NCBI RefSeq assembly: GCF_002020135.1
Contig: NZ_MPZS01000001.1
Location: 372,001 to 436,000 of the forward strand
Direction of reading: 5' to 3'
Length of the DNA: 64,000 nt
Source of the DNA: Thioclava marina
GTDB taxonomy: Bacteria; Pseudomonadota; Alphaproteobacteria; Rhodobacterales; Rhodobacteraceae
Each line of letters begins with the position of its first letter. The stretch's first letter is position 1. The translations under genes were made by a program, and so were the position numbers. Below are positions 62,166 to 64,000 of the stretch, piece by piece. The notes below the pieces were generated by a model that was given only the letters and a program-made list of their open reading frames with translations, was not told the origin of the DNA and did not search any database.

Positions 62166-64000
62166 AGGCCGCACGGCCCGAAGTGCCGTAGCCCGGCCAG
62201 AGCTGGTAATCGGTATCGGTCACGTTCTCGATGCGCAGATACGCCTCCTTGCCCGAACCCAGATCGTAGGTCATCTGGGCGTTCAGCAGACCATAATCGG
62301 GTTGGTCCTGTCGATCGGTGACGATGCGCATATCCGCAGCCAGCGTGATCGTATCGGTCACTTTCGCATCGATCCCGGCCGTCAGCGTATGGCGCCCGAA
62401 CGCCGAGTTCCAGGTCGAGCCCGAGGACAAGCCCGAGGGGTTCTTCTTGTCGAGATAGGTATAGCCGAGCGAGTAACCGATGTTGCCCGTGATCGGCCCC
62501 TTCATTCCCAGCTCGACACCCTGGCGCGTAGCCGTGCCAGAAGTCTGGTAATAGGCCGGGTAGGCATAGTCGATCAGGTCCTTCACATCGATCCGGAACA
62601 GCGTCGCCGTCAGCGTGTGAGCCCCGAACTTTTGCTCGATCCCGAAATCTCCGCTGATCGATTTTTCGGGGCGCAGCGTCGCGTCACCGTAGGGACCATA
62701 GAGTTCATACCCGGACGGCGCACGATAGCCATTGCCGAGCGAGACCTTCAGCAGCGTGTCAGGCGCCGCCCGCCACGTCACCCCGAGACGCCCCGTCGTC
62801 TGATCGCCGAAAGACGAAAGCTGGTCGTGGCGTGCCGAGGCGATCACATTGACGCCCTCGACGGGAGCGAAAGCGTATTCGGCGAAGATGCCGGTGACGC
62901 TCGTGAACGCATCACTTCCCCCATAGGTCGAGTTGCTGGTGTAGTTCTCCAGCGTCCGGTCGAACCCGAAACTCGCCTTGCCACTGCCGATCTCTGCATG
63001 GCCGAGCCATTCGAATTTGCGCCGCTTGCCGACATAATCGTAGTAGGTCGGCCCATAGAGGGCGGTGGACCCCGCCGTATGCCGGTCGAGCCTGAAATAG
63101 CTCAGCGCGACTTCCTGCGACACCGGGCCAGTCTCGAACTGCGCGAACAGGCGCGCGCCCCGCGTTTTCGCATCGGTTACTTCATCGGGGGTGCCATCGA
63201 CCGGGTAGGATGCGTAGGTCACCGGATCAAAGGCGGTTTCGTCGTACTCGCCACGATCATTCTGCGCGAAACCCGCAAAACCGATCAGCAGATTGTCGGA
63301 GACACGCTTCTGCGCGCGAAGGCTGACCCGGTCGGCCTTGTAGCCGTCTTTCTCGGTATTCCCATCCTTTTCATCTGCTGCCGAGAAACCGGCGGTGTAG
63401 ATCTTCGACAGTTGGATCGAGAGTTCATCGTCGCCCTGCTTCCAGCCGAAGTTATAGGCAAAATTCGCAGTCTTGTAGGAACCGAGCTCCAGAGCCACGC
63501 TTTGCGACACGCCCTCCTCGGTCGGACGCGGCGTGTCGAGGTTGATAACCCCCGCCACGGCCGAGCCACCGTAAAGCGCCGATTGCGTGCCGCGCATGAT
63601 CTCAACGCGGTCATAGTTGAAAGTATTCAAACGGCCCAGATCGGTTGCGACCTGCGGCGCGGAAGGGTCGGACACGTCGATCCCGTCGACCAGCACTTTC
63701 ACGTAGTTCTGCGAAACGCCACGGATCGTGAAGCCGGTCTGCGCGCCCATCGGTCCGCGCGCGAGAATGCCCACGCCCGGGGTCTGCGCGATCAGGTTGG
63801 ACAGGCGGGTCTCACCCGACCGCTCCATGTCCTTTTTCGACAGCACCGTCACTGCCTGCGCGGTCTTGTCCGCCGATTGCGGCTCGAGGGCGCCGTAATA
63901 GATCACGATCTCGTCGAGCTGATAGGGTTGGTCGTCTTGCGCCAGCGCCGGTGCGGCAAGCGCGGTGGTGAGCATCAGGCCCATCGTCAAACGGGTGCGG
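62140..64000 (-). CDS. TonB-dependent outer-membrane receptor, BtuB-like, N-terminus cut by window edge
   Basis: About 620 residues of an outer-membrane receptor. The visible start is the end of a signal peptide (TMGLMLTTALAAPALAQ); the frame stays open to the window end, so the true ATG lies beyond 64000. TonB-box-like DEIVIYYG, a plug domain (GFTIRGVSQNYVKVLVDGID; VEIMRGTQSALYGGSAVAGV), then a 22-strand barrel ending in F (AAYVGLRARF). B12 is the likeliest ligand by size and operon, but a siderophore is possible. Confidence 0.88.
   Translation of the reverse strand, partial: RTRLTMGLMLTTALAAPALAQDDQPYQLDEIVIYYGALEPQSADKTAQAVTVLSKKDMERSGETRLSNLIAQTPGVGILARGPMGAQTGFTIRGVSQNYVKVLVDGIDVSDPSAPQVATDLGRLNTFNYDRVEIMRGTQSALYGGSAVAGVINLDTPRPTEEGVSQSVALELGSYKTANFAYNFGWKQGDDELSIQLSKIYTAGFSAADEKDGNTEKDGYKADRVSLRAQKRVSDNLLIGFAGFAQNDRGEYDETAFDPVTYASYPVDGTPDEVTDAKTRGARLFAQFETGPVSQEVALSYFRLDRHTAGSTALYGPTYYDYVGKRRKFEWLGHAEIGSGKASFGFDRTLENYTSNSTYGGSDAFTSVTGIFAEYAFAPVEGVNVIASARHDQLSSFGDQTTGRLGVTWRAAPDTLLKVSLGNGYRAPSGYELYGPYGDATLRPEKSISGDFGIEQKFGAHTLTATLFRIDVKDLIDYAYPAYYQTSGTATRQGVELGMKGPITGNIGYSLGYTYLDKKNPSGLSSGSTWNSAFGRHTLTAGIDAKVTDTITLAADMRIVTDRQDQPDYGLLNAQMTYDLGSGKEAYLRIENVTDTDYQLWPGYGTSGRAAYVGLRARF

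Noticed and set aside
63990-64000. TTG start codon for the TonB receptor at 63990
   Set aside because: The frame stays open upstream with RTR before a signal-peptide core, so the true start is more likely beyond the window.

Overview
The window is about 64 kb of a high-GC alphaproteobacterial chromosome. It almost certainly comes from the Rhodobacterales/Rhodobacteraceae: it carries a full RcGTA-type gene transfer agent cluster next to cysE, an alphaproteobacterial SOS box (GTTC-N7-GTTC), FNR-type boxes, Rhodobacterales-type 3'-end repeats and the glnB-glnA pair. The YeeE/YedE pair and the NPCAP-repeat protein would suit a sulfur-metabolising member such as Thioclava, but genus cannot be fixed by reading alone.

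Layout. (1) 1-761, cysE, cut by the left edge. (2) 834-15307, minus strand: a complete, apparently intact GTA structural cluster g1-g15 (terminase, portal, protease, capsid, head-tail connectors, tail, tape measure, hub, peptidase, megatron) with one extra small gene after g15. Its leader (15307-15440) holds a sigma70-like promoter followed at once by an intrinsic-terminator-like hairpin. (3) 15507-24663: mltG, fabF, a GGDEF protein, thpR, acpP, fabG, a DUF2726 protein, fabD, a hexapeptide acetyltransferase and a glyoxalase-related protein. (4) 24685-28250: glnA and glnB, then the NAD(P)HX repair enzyme. (5) 28280-38250: a surface/secretion locus with a type I secretion ABC transporter and adaptor (plus strand), an RTX protein, a TbpB-like lipoprotein and a Slam-type outer-membrane protein (minus strand), a small lipoprotein, and two convergent Crp/Fnr regulators. 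Three near-identical FNR-type boxes, all pointing into genes of this locus, suggest a local regulon. (6) 38539-45652: Hint protein, tRNA-Leu(UAG), an unknown two-HTH protein, a 653-bp noncoding stretch with inverted repeats, tig, an MscS channel and the rpsF-rpsR-rplI operon. (7) 45811-53908: GFA and DUF1223 proteins, acnA, a lower-GC Abi_C/HEPN-motif gene, a thioredoxin-like protein, a cold shock protein, a hydrolase and an orphan imuA with its own LexA box. (8) 53914-57094: a putative sulfur-transport operon (two YeeE/YedE halves, NPCAP-repeat phosphatase-like protein, DUF6969-like protein). (9) 57095-64000: an FMN glutamate-synthase-like protein and a cobalamin/iron uptake operon (TonB receptor, two binding proteins, permease, ATPase) cut by the right edge.

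The parts most worth following are the GTA leader terminator, the FNR-box regulon that links type I secretion, RTX protein and small lipoprotein next to a Slam gene, the orphan SOS-controlled ImuA, and the structured noncoding DNA upstream of tig. All functional calls rest on reading motifs and gene order; no database search was run.
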